Of a stretch of 64,000 bases of DNA, positions 57,424-64,000 are shown piece by piece. The stretch lies in assembly GCF_001438695.1 (NCBI RefSeq), contig NZ_JQBH01000003.1, positions 1 to 64,000 on the forward strand, in the 5' to 3' direction. The stretch's first letter is position 1. Every line of letters starts with the position of its first letter. The stretch is from Fructobacillus fructosus KCTC 3544 (GTDB lineage: Bacteria; Bacillota; Bacilli; Lactobacillales; Lactobacillaceae). The notes under the pieces were generated by a model that ran no database searches, had not been told where the DNA came from, and was given only the letters and a program-made list of their open reading frames with translations. Position numbers and translations under genes: made by a program.

Positions 57424-57819
57424 TTAACGCTTTGAGAACTGTGATGCCTTACGGGCCTTCTTAAGACCTGGCTTCTTACGTTCCTTCATACGAGCGTCAC
57501 GAGTCAAAAGACCAGCTTGCTTCAATGCAGTACGGAAGTCAGGGTCAACCGTCAACAAGGCACGGGCGATACCGTGACGAGTTGCACCAGCTTGACCTGA
57601 GAATCCACCACCGTTAACGTTAACAAGTACGTCGTAGTTACCCAACGTATCTGTTGCGTTAAATGGTTGCAAAACAACTTCACGCAAGTTAGGGAAAGGA
57701 ATGTAGTCTTCAATGGACTTACCATTCATCGTAATTGCACCAGTACCTGGTACCAAACGGACACGGGCAACTGAGTTCTTACGACGACCGGTTCCGGCAT
57801 ATTGTGCTGCTTCAGTCAT
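57424..57819 (-). CDS. rpsI: 30S ribosomal protein S9
   Basis: A 131-residue S9; [19 protein letters not shown] at the N terminus and the conserved C terminus [14 protein letters not shown], whose end reaches the P-site tRNA. It follows rplM by 17 bases in the universal rplM-rpsI order. Confidence 0.97.
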   Translation of the reverse strand: MTEAAQYAGTGRRKNSVARVRLVPGTGAITMNGKSIEDYIPFPNLREVVLQPFNATDTLGNYDVLVNVNGGGFSGQAGATRHGIARALLTVDPDFRTALKQAGLLTRDARMKERKKPGLKKARKASQFSKR

Positions 57820-57836
57820 ATTCTTGGTCTCCTTTC

Positions 57837-58280
57837 TTAAACTAACTTGTTGATGTCAAGCACTTCAGGCTTTTGTGCAGCGTGGTTGTGATCCGCTCCA
57901 GCGTATACGTGGAGGTTCAAACCTTGCTTGCGACCCAAAGAAGTCTTAGGCAACATACCCTTGATTGACAATTCCAACAACTTTTCTGGATCGTATTGGC
58001 GGTAGTTACCAGCCGTACGTTCCTTCAAGCCACCTGGGTGGTTTGAGTGGTGGTAGTAAATCTTGTCAGTTGCTTTCTTACCAGTCAACTTTACTTCACC
58101 GGCGTTGATGATGATGACGTTGTCACCCATGTCAACGTTAGGCGTGAAAGTTGGCTTGTTCTTACCACGCAAAATGGCGGCAACAACCGTTGACAAACGA
58201 CCCATTACGACGTCCTTTGCATCAATGATGTACCACTTCTTTTCGATTTCGCCTGGCTTTGCTAAAAATGTTGTACGCAT
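57837..58280 (-). CDS. rplM: 50S ribosomal protein L13
   Basis: A 147-residue L13. Conserved blocks [20 protein letters not shown] and [10 protein letters not shown]-type sequence (here [20 protein letters not shown]) are present. It leads the rplM-rpsI operon behind a structured leader that probably provides feedback. Confidence 0.97.
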   Translation of the reverse strand: MRTTFLAKPGEIEKKWYIIDAKDVVMGRLSTVVAAILRGKNKPTFTPNVDMGDNVIIINAGEVKLTGKKATDKIYYHHSNHPGGLKERTAGNYRQYDPEKLLELSIKGMLPKTSLGRKQGLNLHVYAGADHNHAAQKPEVLDINKLV

Positions 58281-58301
58281 GGCGCGCTCCTTTAATTAGT
58301 T

Positions 58302-58370
58302 GTTTACAATGTCTGAGCGTTCCTTCTCAGACGGTTACAATAAGTTTCCGGGGCTTATCGTGAGGTAAAC
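58302..58370 (-). promoter_or_regulatory. L13-type leader RNA before rplM
   Basis: On the minus strand GTTTAC/GTAAAC closes a junction with two inner hairpins: CGATAAG/CTTATTG, and a perfect 7-bp GTCTGAG/CTCAGAC (58311-58332). This matches the layout of the L13 leader known in Bacilli, where L13 represses its own operon. Transcription should start near 58377. Confidence 0.8.
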
Positions 58371-58383
58371 AATACCGATTTAC

Positions 58384-58412
58384 AGTATATAAAATATCGG
58401 GCAGAGTGTCAA
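58384..58412 (-). promoter_or_regulatory. rplM-rpsI promoter
   Basis: Minus-strand TTGACA (58412-58407), exact 17-base spacer, TATACT (58389-58384). Confidence 0.88.
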
Positions 58413-58556
58413 CGATAAATGGCGGATTCGCGGGCTTTTTTACAAGATTCCCACCGACTTTTAAAAAAGGCATTTTGAAAATGTCCCCTAAAAAAATCTT
58501 TTCGCAAGTCATCCCCGCTAATTTTCTAAATTAAAGAACAAAATTCAAGGAAATAT

Positions 58557-58568
58557 CCTATTAATAGG
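58557..58568. promoter_or_regulatory. Palindrome in the adhesin promoter
   Basis: Perfect 12-base palindrome CCTATTAATAGG immediately before the -10 box TACAAT (58570-58575). It is a candidate operator. Confidence 0.5.
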
Positions 58569-58595
58569 TTACAATGTTTGAGAAAGGAGAGAAGT

Positions 58596-60050
58596 ATGAG
58601 AAGAAGACACAGTATTCAACAGCTTTGTTTGTTGATTCTTGCGGCGTTAACCCTTGGGTTATGGACAGTTAGTCACGCCAGCAAAGTTTCAGCAGCTGAA
58701 GCGAATCAATACGTTACTAGCGCCTCCCTGAAGGATCTAACGAACCCGACGGCTGACCCATACGGTCCCATCGACAATATGCAGGTTACCTATGGTTATA
58801 AGATTCCCAGTGGGGCGCTGAGCGACCAAAGTCGTGATAGCTCGATTACCGTGCCCGAACAGTTTACCATCCTATCGGTCATTAACTTTGACATCAAGGA
58901 TGCCTTAGGCCAAGTTGTGGGGGTTGGGACAACCGATCCAGCAACTAATCGGATTAACATTCACTACACCGACCTAGCGCTAAAGGAAAACCAGACGGAC
59001 GCCATTAGCGGCTCCCTGTCCATTACCATGCACTGGAACCTGGACAAAGTCAACACTGGCAAGGCCACGGTGATCAATTGGAATCTGCCCGATCGTGATG
59101 GCACCACGCCAAACGCGAACACGGTCAACATCAATCCCGCTACTGGTCCAGCCAGTGACGAAAAGTTGGCCAAGTGGTCATGGTACGATCCCGACGACCC
59201 CTCCATCTTGCACTGGTGCATTCGCGTGAACTACGCCCGTGACCACGTGGAAAACGCCGTGATTCATGACCAATTGACTGGTAACCAAGTGTTAACGGGT
59301 GACTTTAACATCCGCCAGGTTCGCTACAATGCCGATGGCACGACTTTTACCACCATTAGTCTGGCGGATAATCCTGCCGGCTTTGTCAAAGATAGCGCGA
59401 CGAGCTTTCACGGTGACCTCGGAACCATTGACGACACCTATCTGATTTACTACGAAAGTAAAATCACCGATAGTGGTGTTCAAAAGAAATACGGGAACTC
59501 GGTTGACTTAACGGGTCAGAATACAACGCCCGAAACGCAGGACGTTTATTCCCCAACGTATGCCGGTTCCGGATCCGCTACTTTCCATGGCGATAACACG
59601 CCAAAGAAGCCGGATACACCGAAGGTCCCTGATACGCCTAAGCAACCCGATACACCAAAGGTGCCGGATACGCCTAAGCAGCCGGGCACACCAAAAGTAC
59701 CGGATACTCCAAAAGTGCCGGACACGCCTAAGCAACCGGATACACCGAAGGTTCCGGATACACCGAAGGTTCCGGACACCCCTAAGGTTCCGGATACGCC
59801 TAAGCAACCGGATACTCCAAAAGTGCCGGAAACCCCTAAGGTTCCTGTTGAGCCAGCGCAAGCAGCTGTCGCAACAAAGAATGAAACACCCACAAAGCAA
59901 CAACCTGCTTCAACAATTACCAACAGTGTTCCTACTCCGCTAATGCCGGAAACAAATAAGAAAGCAAACCCTCAATTTATTAAGGGCTTGTTGACTGCCT
60001 TAAGTGCTTCAGTTACACTTTTTCTTATCGTAAACACAAAGAAAAAATAA
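58596..60050 (+). CDS. Wall-anchored adhesin with Pro-rich PDTPK repeats
   Basis: A 484-residue surface protein. A signal peptide (about residues 1-35, ending near KVSAAE) is followed by a two-part adhesive region (about 40-330) resembling collagen-binding MSCRAMM modules (WCIRVNYARDHVENAVIHDQL). Residues about 340-430 form a stiff stalk of repeated five-residue units (KVPDT/KQPDT). The C terminus has the sorting layout, with a hydrophobic helix and a Lys tail, but the motif reads MPETN instead of LPxTG. The ATG at 58596 follows AAAGGAG; the frame extends earlier without a site. It is a candidate for host or plant-surface binding. Confidence 0.8.
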   Translation: MRRRHSIQQLCLLILAALTLGLWTVSHASKVSAAEANQYVTSASLKDLTNPTADPYGPIDNMQVTYGYKIPSGALSDQSRDSSITVPEQFTILSVINFDIKDALGQVVGVGTTDPATNRINIHYTDLALKENQTDAISGSLSITMHWNLDKVNTGKATVINWNLPDRDGTTPNANTVNINPATGPASDEKLAKWSWYDPDDPSILHWCIRVNYARDHVENAVIHDQLTGNQVLTGDFNIRQVRYNADGTTFTTISLADNPAGFVKDSATSFHGDLGTIDDTYLIYYESKITDSGVQKKYGNSVDLTGQNTTPETQDVYSPTYAGSGSATFHGDNTPKKPDTPKVPDTPKQPDTPKVPDTPKQPGTPKVPDTPKVPDTPKQPDTPKVPDTPKVPDTPKVPDTPKQPDTPKVPETPKVPVEPAQAAVATKNETPTKQQPASTITNSVPTPLMPETNKKANPQFIKGLLTALSASVTLFLIVNTKKK

Positions 60051-60072
60051 GTAACTTATCATAGTATTGATA

Positions 60073-60117
60073 AAAGGACCAGCCGATTTCAAGTGAAATT
60101 GGCTGGTCCTTTTTTTA
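60073..60117 (+). terminator. Terminator of the adhesin gene
   Basis: AAAGGACCAGCC / GGCTGGTCCTTT arms and a T-run. Confidence 0.85.
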
Positions 60118-60702
60118 TAATCGGTCGTCATGAAAAGACCGGCGGTTACCAAGGCAACCACCGATCAATTCAGACAGAGGGAATTACTCACTGTCAACAT
60201 CCCGCAGCATTGTGAGCAAACATGAGAGAAGAAACAAGCTGATTAAAAGAGGATAGCAGCGCAAATTTCTATCGTAACCAAAACACCCAGGCAAAGAAAC
60301 GAAATCAGTGAAGGTCAGCAGCGCGCGAACGGTAAACGCCGGAGAAGCGCTTACCATGGATCATCACGCCAATCTTATGACACCAGACTAGTATAGGAAG
60401 AGAAAGTGTCAGTCGACAGCTCGAACACTGCTTCTATTGATTCGCTGACAAAAGTGGGTTCGTATTTTGGTCCCTCTGTCTGCTTTATTTATACCACGAT
60501 TCGTGGTAACTGGCAATCATTTTATTTATATTTTTAAATTATGTTGCAGTATTATGCAATAATTTAAAATATGTATTGTTGGATCTAGCGACTTTTTTAA
60601 CAGTGTCTAATGGATAAGTATGGGAAGAACTGAAAAAGTTCAGGCGATAAACCGAAAGGGAAAAAGCAGTCCAAGTGTTTCTCCACGGGGTTGCTGGCAA
60701 TT
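60118..60702. other. Gene-poor stretch with inverted repeats
   Basis: No gene is supported with confidence here. A weak minus-strand frame of 57 residues spans 60184-60357 (ALLTFTDFVSLPGCFGYDR in the middle) but has no ribosome site. The stretch holds several hairpins and a perfect 7-3-7 palindrome. A minus-strand TATACT near 60390 could start an RNA reading leftward. It may be a small RNA or a decayed gene. Confidence 0.4.
60492..60508. repeat. Perfect palindrome TACCACG-ATT-CGTGGTA
   Basis: Arms 60492-60498 and 60502-60508 are exact reverse complements, the size of a dimeric repressor site. It is separated from any clear promoter, and its target is unknown. Confidence 0.6.
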
Positions 60703-60733
60703 AAAAACGACTGCCCGTACAGCAGCCGTTTTC
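60703..60733 (-). terminator. Terminator of the bacteriocin-like peptide operon
   Basis: ACGGCTGC / GCAGTCGT stem with flanking A and T runs, 20 bases after the second peptide gene. Confidence 0.8.
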
Positions 60734-60754
60734 AATCAAATCATTAATCAGTCA

Positions 60755-60907
60755 TTATTTGCCTAAGAGCCCATCACAAAATCCATGGGCAAATTGGCTC
60801 ACCGCTCGTCCTAGGACAAGCCCACGGTTGCCCATGCCACCATGCACTTCGGCTAACTGATTGACAGCTAAATTAACATAACGTTCACTCACCATAATAC
60901 CCTGCAT
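60755..60907 (-). CDS. Double-glycine leader peptide B, class IIb bacteriocin candidate
   Basis: A 50-residue peptide too short for standard calling. The leader ends NLAVNQLAEVHGG, with Leu at -12, Leu at -7, Val at -4 and Gly-Gly at -2/-1, the export-cleavage pattern used by peptidase-containing ABC transporters. The predicted mature peptide has 26 residues, begins MGNRGLVLGRAVSQFAHG and ends FCDGLLGK. It contains a GxxxG motif (GLVLG), one cysteine and a net positive charge. AAGGGAG lies six bases before the ATG. It starts 27 bases after peptide A and shares its promoter and terminator. Confidence 0.72.
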   Translation of the reverse strand: MQGIMVSERYVNLAVNQLAEVHGGMGNRGLVLGRAVSQFAHGFCDGLLGK

Positions 60908-60934
60908 TCTTTTCTCCCTTCTCTTTCTTCAAAC

Positions 60935-61063
60935 TTAACGGCCCATCACAATGGAACGAACTAACCGACCACACGTATACCCCACTTGATAGGCGATGGA
61001 ACGTCCGCCCAAAACTTCGTTTAGCTGTTCGTCATCAAGTGTTTGCATCGTTGTTTCGTACAT
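60935..61063 (-). CDS. Double-glycine leader peptide A, class IIb bacteriocin candidate
   Basis: A 42-residue peptide. The leader ends LDDEQLNEVLGG, with Leu at -12, Leu at -7, Val at -4 and Gly-Gly. The predicted mature peptide has 22 residues, begins RSIAYQVGYTCG and ends RLVRSIVMGR. It carries a GxxxG motif (GYTCG), one cysteine and four arginines. The start at 61063 follows AAAGGA; the frame stays open further upstream, but that part covers the promoter. Two-peptide bacteriocins typically consist of two such cationic, GxxxG-bearing peptides. No immunity or transporter gene is in the window. Confidence 0.72.
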   Translation of the reverse strand: MYETTMQTLDDEQLNEVLGGRSIAYQVGYTCGRLVRSIVMGR

Positions 61064-61130
61064 ATCGTGTCCTTTCTTACAAAAACAAATTCTCCAAACA
61101 AGCAATAAGAACTGGCCAGCTCTCACCTGA

Positions 61131-61159
61131 AATATAGCACGGCCAAATGGGCCGAACAA
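61131..61159 (-). promoter_or_regulatory. Promoter of the two-peptide operon with spacer palindrome
   Basis: Minus-strand TTGTTC (61159-61154), 17-base spacer and TGCTATATT with TATATT at 61136-61131. The spacer holds a perfect inverted repeat CGGCC-N5-GGCCG (61140-61154), a possible regulator site. The rest of 61160-61366 shows no supported gene; a strong AAAGGAGGGGG sequence near 61318 on the minus strand is not followed by a usable frame. Confidence 0.65.
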
Positions 61160-61367
61160 GAAGAATGATTGCAAAAAATAAATAATGAATCTTTTGATTT
61201 AGGATGTATAAAATACGTGAAAAGAGTGATTATCTGATTTTTAATTAGTGGGTTTAAAATACTGATTTTTATATATCGTTGAGAATGGTCACTCGTCAAT
61301 TAACTAAATCAGCCCCCTCCTTTCGCTCTTTTCAAAAAAACAAAAATTCCCGCCCTAACTGACCAAG

Positions 61368-61402
61368 AAAAAACAGCCGGACTTTCGTCTGACTGTTTTC
61401 TT
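61368..61402 (-). terminator. Terminator of the FMN-binding protein gene
   Basis: AACAGTCAGAC / GTCCGGCTGTT arms, then a T-run on the minus strand. Confidence 0.75.
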
Positions 61403-61403
61403 T

Positions 61404-61814
61404 TTAATCTTCAAATGTAAAGACTTCGTTACCAGCATAGGCTGCCAGACGGGCCGAGTGAATGGTCAGCTCTAGGAGCACTTCTTCCTCTGGGTGGGGA
61501 TGGTTCCGGTGAAAGACGGGATTTGTGAAGTAATCCTTGACGTCCGCCCAGTTTTTTGTCGAGGGACGCAATGTCGCTTGATTGGATTCAATCCGAGCGC
61601 CGTTTTCGTTCATGACCGTCATAATAGCCACCCGGTCATTGACTTTTAAGTCCGCAATCTTGCCAGTATCTGGTTGGCTGACCAAATACCAGTGATTGTG
61701 CTGATTGGGGTCCATTGCAAAGCCCATGATGCGTAGGCTGGGCTGCCCATCTTTTTCGGTGGCAACGTAGAGCAATCCCTTTGCTGCCAGTGCGTATTCT
61801 TCAAATAGCGTCAT
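61404..61814 (-). CDS. Pyridoxamine 5'-phosphate oxidase-like FMN-binding protein
   Basis: A 136-residue split-barrel flavoprotein of the PNPOx-like group. Residues 1-75 follow the family pattern (LLYVATEKDGQPSLRIMGF, then HWYLVSQPDTGKIADLKVNDRVAIM). It is far shorter than true PNP oxidase and lacks its C-terminal dimer part, so the reaction is unknown. It follows truA by 12 bases and probably shares its transcript. Confidence 0.75.
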   Translation of the reverse strand: MTLFEEYALAAKGLLYVATEKDGQPSLRIMGFAMDPNQHNHWYLVSQPDTGKIADLKVNDRVAIMTVMNENGARIESNQATLRPSTKNWADVKDYFTNPVFHRNHPHPEEEVLLELTIHSARLAAYAGNEVFTFED

Positions 61815-61826
61815 GTTGCCTCTCCT

Positions 61827-62609
61827 TTACTTATCCAACTGACCATCGTAATCAATATGGTCCAAATACAATCCTGCTGCAGGTGCCGTATAGCGCGCCT
61901 GTTCGCGATCTTTTGCCGCAATCAACTTTGGAATGGCATCGACGGGGCGACGCCCCGTTCCAATTTCAAGTAGAACACCGACCATAATTCGAATCTGATT
62001 ATACAAGAAAGCATTGCCTTCGAAAGTAAAGACCAATTCCTGTTCGTCTTCTTTCACCTGCACCTCGGCGCGCGTAATCGTCCGGATAGTTGTCGCTGTC
62101 TGATTACCAGAAGCAGCGAAGGTAGCAAAGTCTTGTTCACCAATCAAATCCGGCAAGGCTTTTTCAATCCGCTTTGGATCAAGGTTCCAGTGAAAATGGC
62201 CTGTATACCGCCGCTTGAAGGGGTCCACGTAATCCTGAGTGGACACCCGGTAATAATAGCGCTTGTTGTGCGATGAGAACCGAGCGTGAAAGTCGTCTTG
62301 TACCTGACGGACTTCCTTAATCAGGATATCGCGGGGCAAAATGGTGTTCAATCCCTTTCGCACGCCTTCGCCGGGGATGTCAAAGGGCAAGTTAAAGTGG
62401 ATGACCTGCCCGTTGGCATGAACGCCGGTGTCGGTGCGGGAAGCACCGACGACTTTAATGCGCTCGGCCGGATTCTTTCCCATTTGATTAACTGCTTTAA
62501 TGAGCTCCCCTTGTACGGTTCGGTGCCGTTCGACACCGTTTTTAGACTGTACTTGAAAGCCTAAAAAGTCTGACCCGTCGTAGGCAACCACTGCTCGATA
62601 GCGTGGCAT
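61827..62609 (-). CDS. truA: tRNA pseudouridine synthase A
   Basis: A 260-residue enzyme making pseudouridine 38-40 in tRNA. The catalytic Asp lies in GASRTDTGVHANGQVIHF, and the YRYRV-like block is KRYYYRVSTQDYVDPFKRRY. It follows ecfT with a 23-base gap, the standard ecfA1-ecfA2-ecfT-truA order in Firmicutes, just after ribosomal protein genes in many. Confidence 0.96.
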   Translation of the reverse strand: MPRYRAVVAYDGSDFLGFQVQSKNGVERHRTVQGELIKAVNQMGKNPAERIKVVGASRTDTGVHANGQVIHFNLPFDIPGEGVRKGLNTILPRDILIKEVRQVQDDFHARFSSHNKRYYYRVSTQDYVDPFKRRYTGHFHWNLDPKRIEKALPDLIGEQDFATFAASGNQTATTIRTITRAEVQVKEDEQELVFTFEGNAFLYNQIRIMVGVLLEIGTGRRPVDAIPKLIAAKDREQARYTAPAAGLYLDHIDYDGQLDK

Positions 62610-62632
62610 AAGAAGCTCCTTTCCATTCTTAT

Positions 62633-63433
62633 TTATGACACAAAATTTAAGGCAATGAACCCAAAGGCAAAGACCAGTACGGCCCCGAATGCCCAGGCAT
62701 CTGCTTTACTGTAAGACAATTCGCGATAACGAGTCCGTCCCTCGGCTGACTCGAAGCCACGGACTTCCATGGCGTTGGCGAGGTCCAGTGCGCGTTGCAA
62801 GGCCCCGACAAAGAGGGGGACCAGCAGTGGCACGACCGCCTTTGCGCGCTTAATCAGCGAGCCGGTTGATAGCGACATTCCTCGCGACTTTTGCGCCTTC
62901 ATGATCTTATCGGTTTCGCCCATTAACAACGGAACAAAGCGCAGCGCAATGGATAGCATTAGCGCCAATTCGGACACGGGCACCTTCACGACTTTGAGCG
63001 GTTTCAGGAGCGATTCAATAGCCGATGCGATGGCCGTCGGTGGCGTGGTAATCGTCAAGATGGTTGACATCAACACGATTAACACGAAGCGCACGACCAC
63101 GTAAAAGGCATTAATCAAGCCCGGCAGTGTGACTTTAACGGGTCCGAAAGCGAAGAGAACCGGTGTTCCACCTGAAAACAGCAATTGGAGCACCACGGTG
63201 AAGAGAATCAACCAAAGAATCGGCTTAATGCCACGCCAATACAGGCCAAGTCCCTGCTTTGTCAGTACGAGGGCCATTAACAAAAAGGCCGCTGACCAGA
63301 GATAGGTAGGCCAACTGTTGGCAAAAACCAGTAAGAACACGTAGGCAATCGTCATCAAGATTTTGGTACGGGGATCGAGTTTATAGAGAATCCCAGAACC
63401 CGGAACGAATTGACCAATCACTAAGTTATTCAT
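62633..63433 (-). CDS. ecfT: Energy-coupling factor transporter membrane component EcfT
   Basis: A 266-residue T component that couples vitamin-binding S proteins to the EcfA ATPases. About five to six membrane helices are present, and the two coupling motifs are visible as KAQKSRGM and NAMEVRGFE (the paired Ala-Arg-Gly motifs). The ATG at 63433 follows GGGGAGG and overlaps the ecfA2 stop by eight bases, so translation is coupled. Confidence 0.94.
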   Translation of the reverse strand: MNNLVIGQFVPGSGILYKLDPRTKILMTIAYVFLLVFANSWPTYLWSAAFLLMALVLTKQGLGLYWRGIKPILWLILFTVVLQLLFSGGTPVLFAFGPVKVTLPGLINAFYVVVRFVLIVLMSTILTITTPPTAIASAIESLLKPLKVVKVPVSELALMLSIALRFVPLLMGETDKIMKAQKSRGMSLSTGSLIKRAKAVVPLLVPLFVGALQRALDLANAMEVRGFESAEGRTRYRELSYSKADAWAFGAVLVFAFGFIALNFVS

Positions 63434-64000
63434 GATTTGCCTCCCCGTTTTCGCTAATGGTCGAGCCAAGCGTTTGGATTTTTGTCGGGTCAAGTTGTTT
63501 CTTAATCGCCTTGGCTAAATCCGGAACCGTCTTGCAGAGACCATCAAAAACAAAGCCCTTCTCTTCCAATTGCTTTTGGAAGGCAATGGTTTCCGGCAGA
63601 TCTAAGTGCTGCTCAGCAAACCAGGATTGAGGCCGTGAAAAAAGTTGGTCAACGGGTTCATCCGCCGCAATTTCACCATCTTTTAAAACCAGTACCCGGT
63701 CTGCTAGGGCCAGCACCTGATCCATTTGGTGAGAAATTAAAACCACGGTCTTCCCCTCGTCACGCAATGATTTAAGCAGATTCAAGAGTTCCTCTTGTCC
63801 CTGTGGGTCTAATCCCGCCGCTGGTTCATCGAAAACCATGGTCTGTGGATTCATCGCCAATACACCGGCAAGTGCGACTCGTCGCATCTGACCACCAGAT
63901 AAATTAAAAGGCGATTGCTCATAGAGCGTTGCATCAAAGCCAACTCGCTTTAAGGCTGTTTTTGCGGCTTTCTTCGCCTCTTCATCCGTTGCCCCAAAGT
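63426..64000 (-). CDS. ecfA2: Energy-coupling factor ATPase EcfA2, 5' end missing
   Basis: Partial gene: about 190 C-terminal codons are in the window, and the start lies beyond the right edge. The ABC signature [16 protein letters not shown], Walker [14 protein letters not shown] and the switch His in LISHQMD are present. It powers EcfT-based vitamin uptake with EcfA1. The frame runs through to the window end with codons such as [13 protein letters not shown] before the signature. Confidence 0.93.
   Translation of the reverse strand, partial: FGATDEEAKKAAKTALKRVGFDATLYEQSPFNLSGGQMRRVALAGVLAMNPQTMVFDEPAAGLDPQGQEELLNLLKSLRDEGKTVVLISHQMDQVLALADRVLVLKDGEIAADEPVDQLFSRPQSWFAEQHLDLPETIAFQKQLEEKGFVFDGLCKTVPDLAKAIKKQLDPTKIQTLGSTISENGEANHE

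Noticed and set aside
59508-59923. Antisense frames rich in GVSGT or RRIRHL repeats
   Set aside because: They are reverse readings of the proline stalk repeats of the adhesin.
60131-60226. Short plus-strand frame beginning MKRPAVTKATTD
   Set aside because: Overlaps a hairpin after the adhesin terminator and has no ribosome site.
60184-60357. 57-codon minus-strand frame (MVSASPAFTVRALL...)
   Set aside because: No ribosome site and no recognised family; kept only as part of the unexplained stretch.
61174-61320. Minus-strand TTG frame after AAAGGAGGGGG
   Set aside because: The start codon is 13 bases from the site, and the frame runs through the promoter of the peptide operon.

Overview
The window is about 64 kb of a low-to-moderate GC Gram-positive chromosome. 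The gene set (EzrA, DivIC, ComFA/ComFC, D-Ala-D-Ala ligase-type Ddl with a phenylalanine in the omega loop, an ECF transporter module, RqcP, DUF2969, YueI) points to Lactobacillaceae. The rod-shape genes mreB and rodA plus the probable D-Ala-D-Lac ligase suggest a heterofermentative Leuconostoc/Weissella/Fructobacillus-type organism, but the genus is an inference and no rRNA gene is present to confirm it.

Layout. 0-15 kb is core: a guanylate-kinase-like protein, an APC permease, EzrA, RpsD behind a structured leader, YueI, RarA, a 6S RNA, UspA, Ddl, a DUF2785 protein, RodA-DUF2969-MreB, the ComFA-ComFC operon and YigZ. 15-35 kb holds tRNA-Arg(CCG), Tag, enolase, TpiA, tRNA-Leu(AAG), an SDR/ArsR pair with twin operators, tRNA-Thr and two identical tRNA-Asn genes, tandem MFS paralogues, LysS, a cysteine-free Hsp33, and FtsH-Hpt-TilS-DivIC-RqcP-Mfd-Pth. 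35-43.6 kb holds a CBS protein, a nucleoside transporter divergent from RbsK-RpiA, DUF3290-DUF421, GroES-GroEL behind a CIRCE element, a nitroreductase and an aromatic-acid-exporter-like protein.

43.6-52.4 kb is a defence island. It carries a GIY-YIG/DUF2075 nuclease-helicase and a complete type II-A CRISPR-Cas system: array of 9 repeats and 8 spacers, csn2, cas2, cas1, a tracrRNA on the opposite strand between cas1 and cas9, and cas9. The Cas9 has intact RuvC and HNH motifs, but its C terminus lacks the Arg-Lys-Arg PAM-reading motif of the S. pyogenes enzyme.

52.4-61.4 kb is an accessory, cell-surface region: a large coiled-coil membrane protein, gene relics, two neighbouring membrane proteins sharing an N-terminal repeat, a tiny membrane peptide, rpsI-rplM with an L13-type leader, and a proline-repeat wall adhesin with an unusual sorting signal. 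It also holds a two-gene locus for short double-glycine peptides, each with a GxxxG motif in the predicted mature part; this looks like an undescribed class IIb (two-peptide) bacteriocin. 61.4-64 kb returns to core genes: an FMN-binding oxidase-like protein, TruA, EcfT and a truncated EcfA2.

The strongest candidates for something new are the two-peptide bacteriocin, the Cys-less Hsp33, the compact CRISPR leader with its divergent Cas9 C terminus, and the nuclease-helicase beside it.
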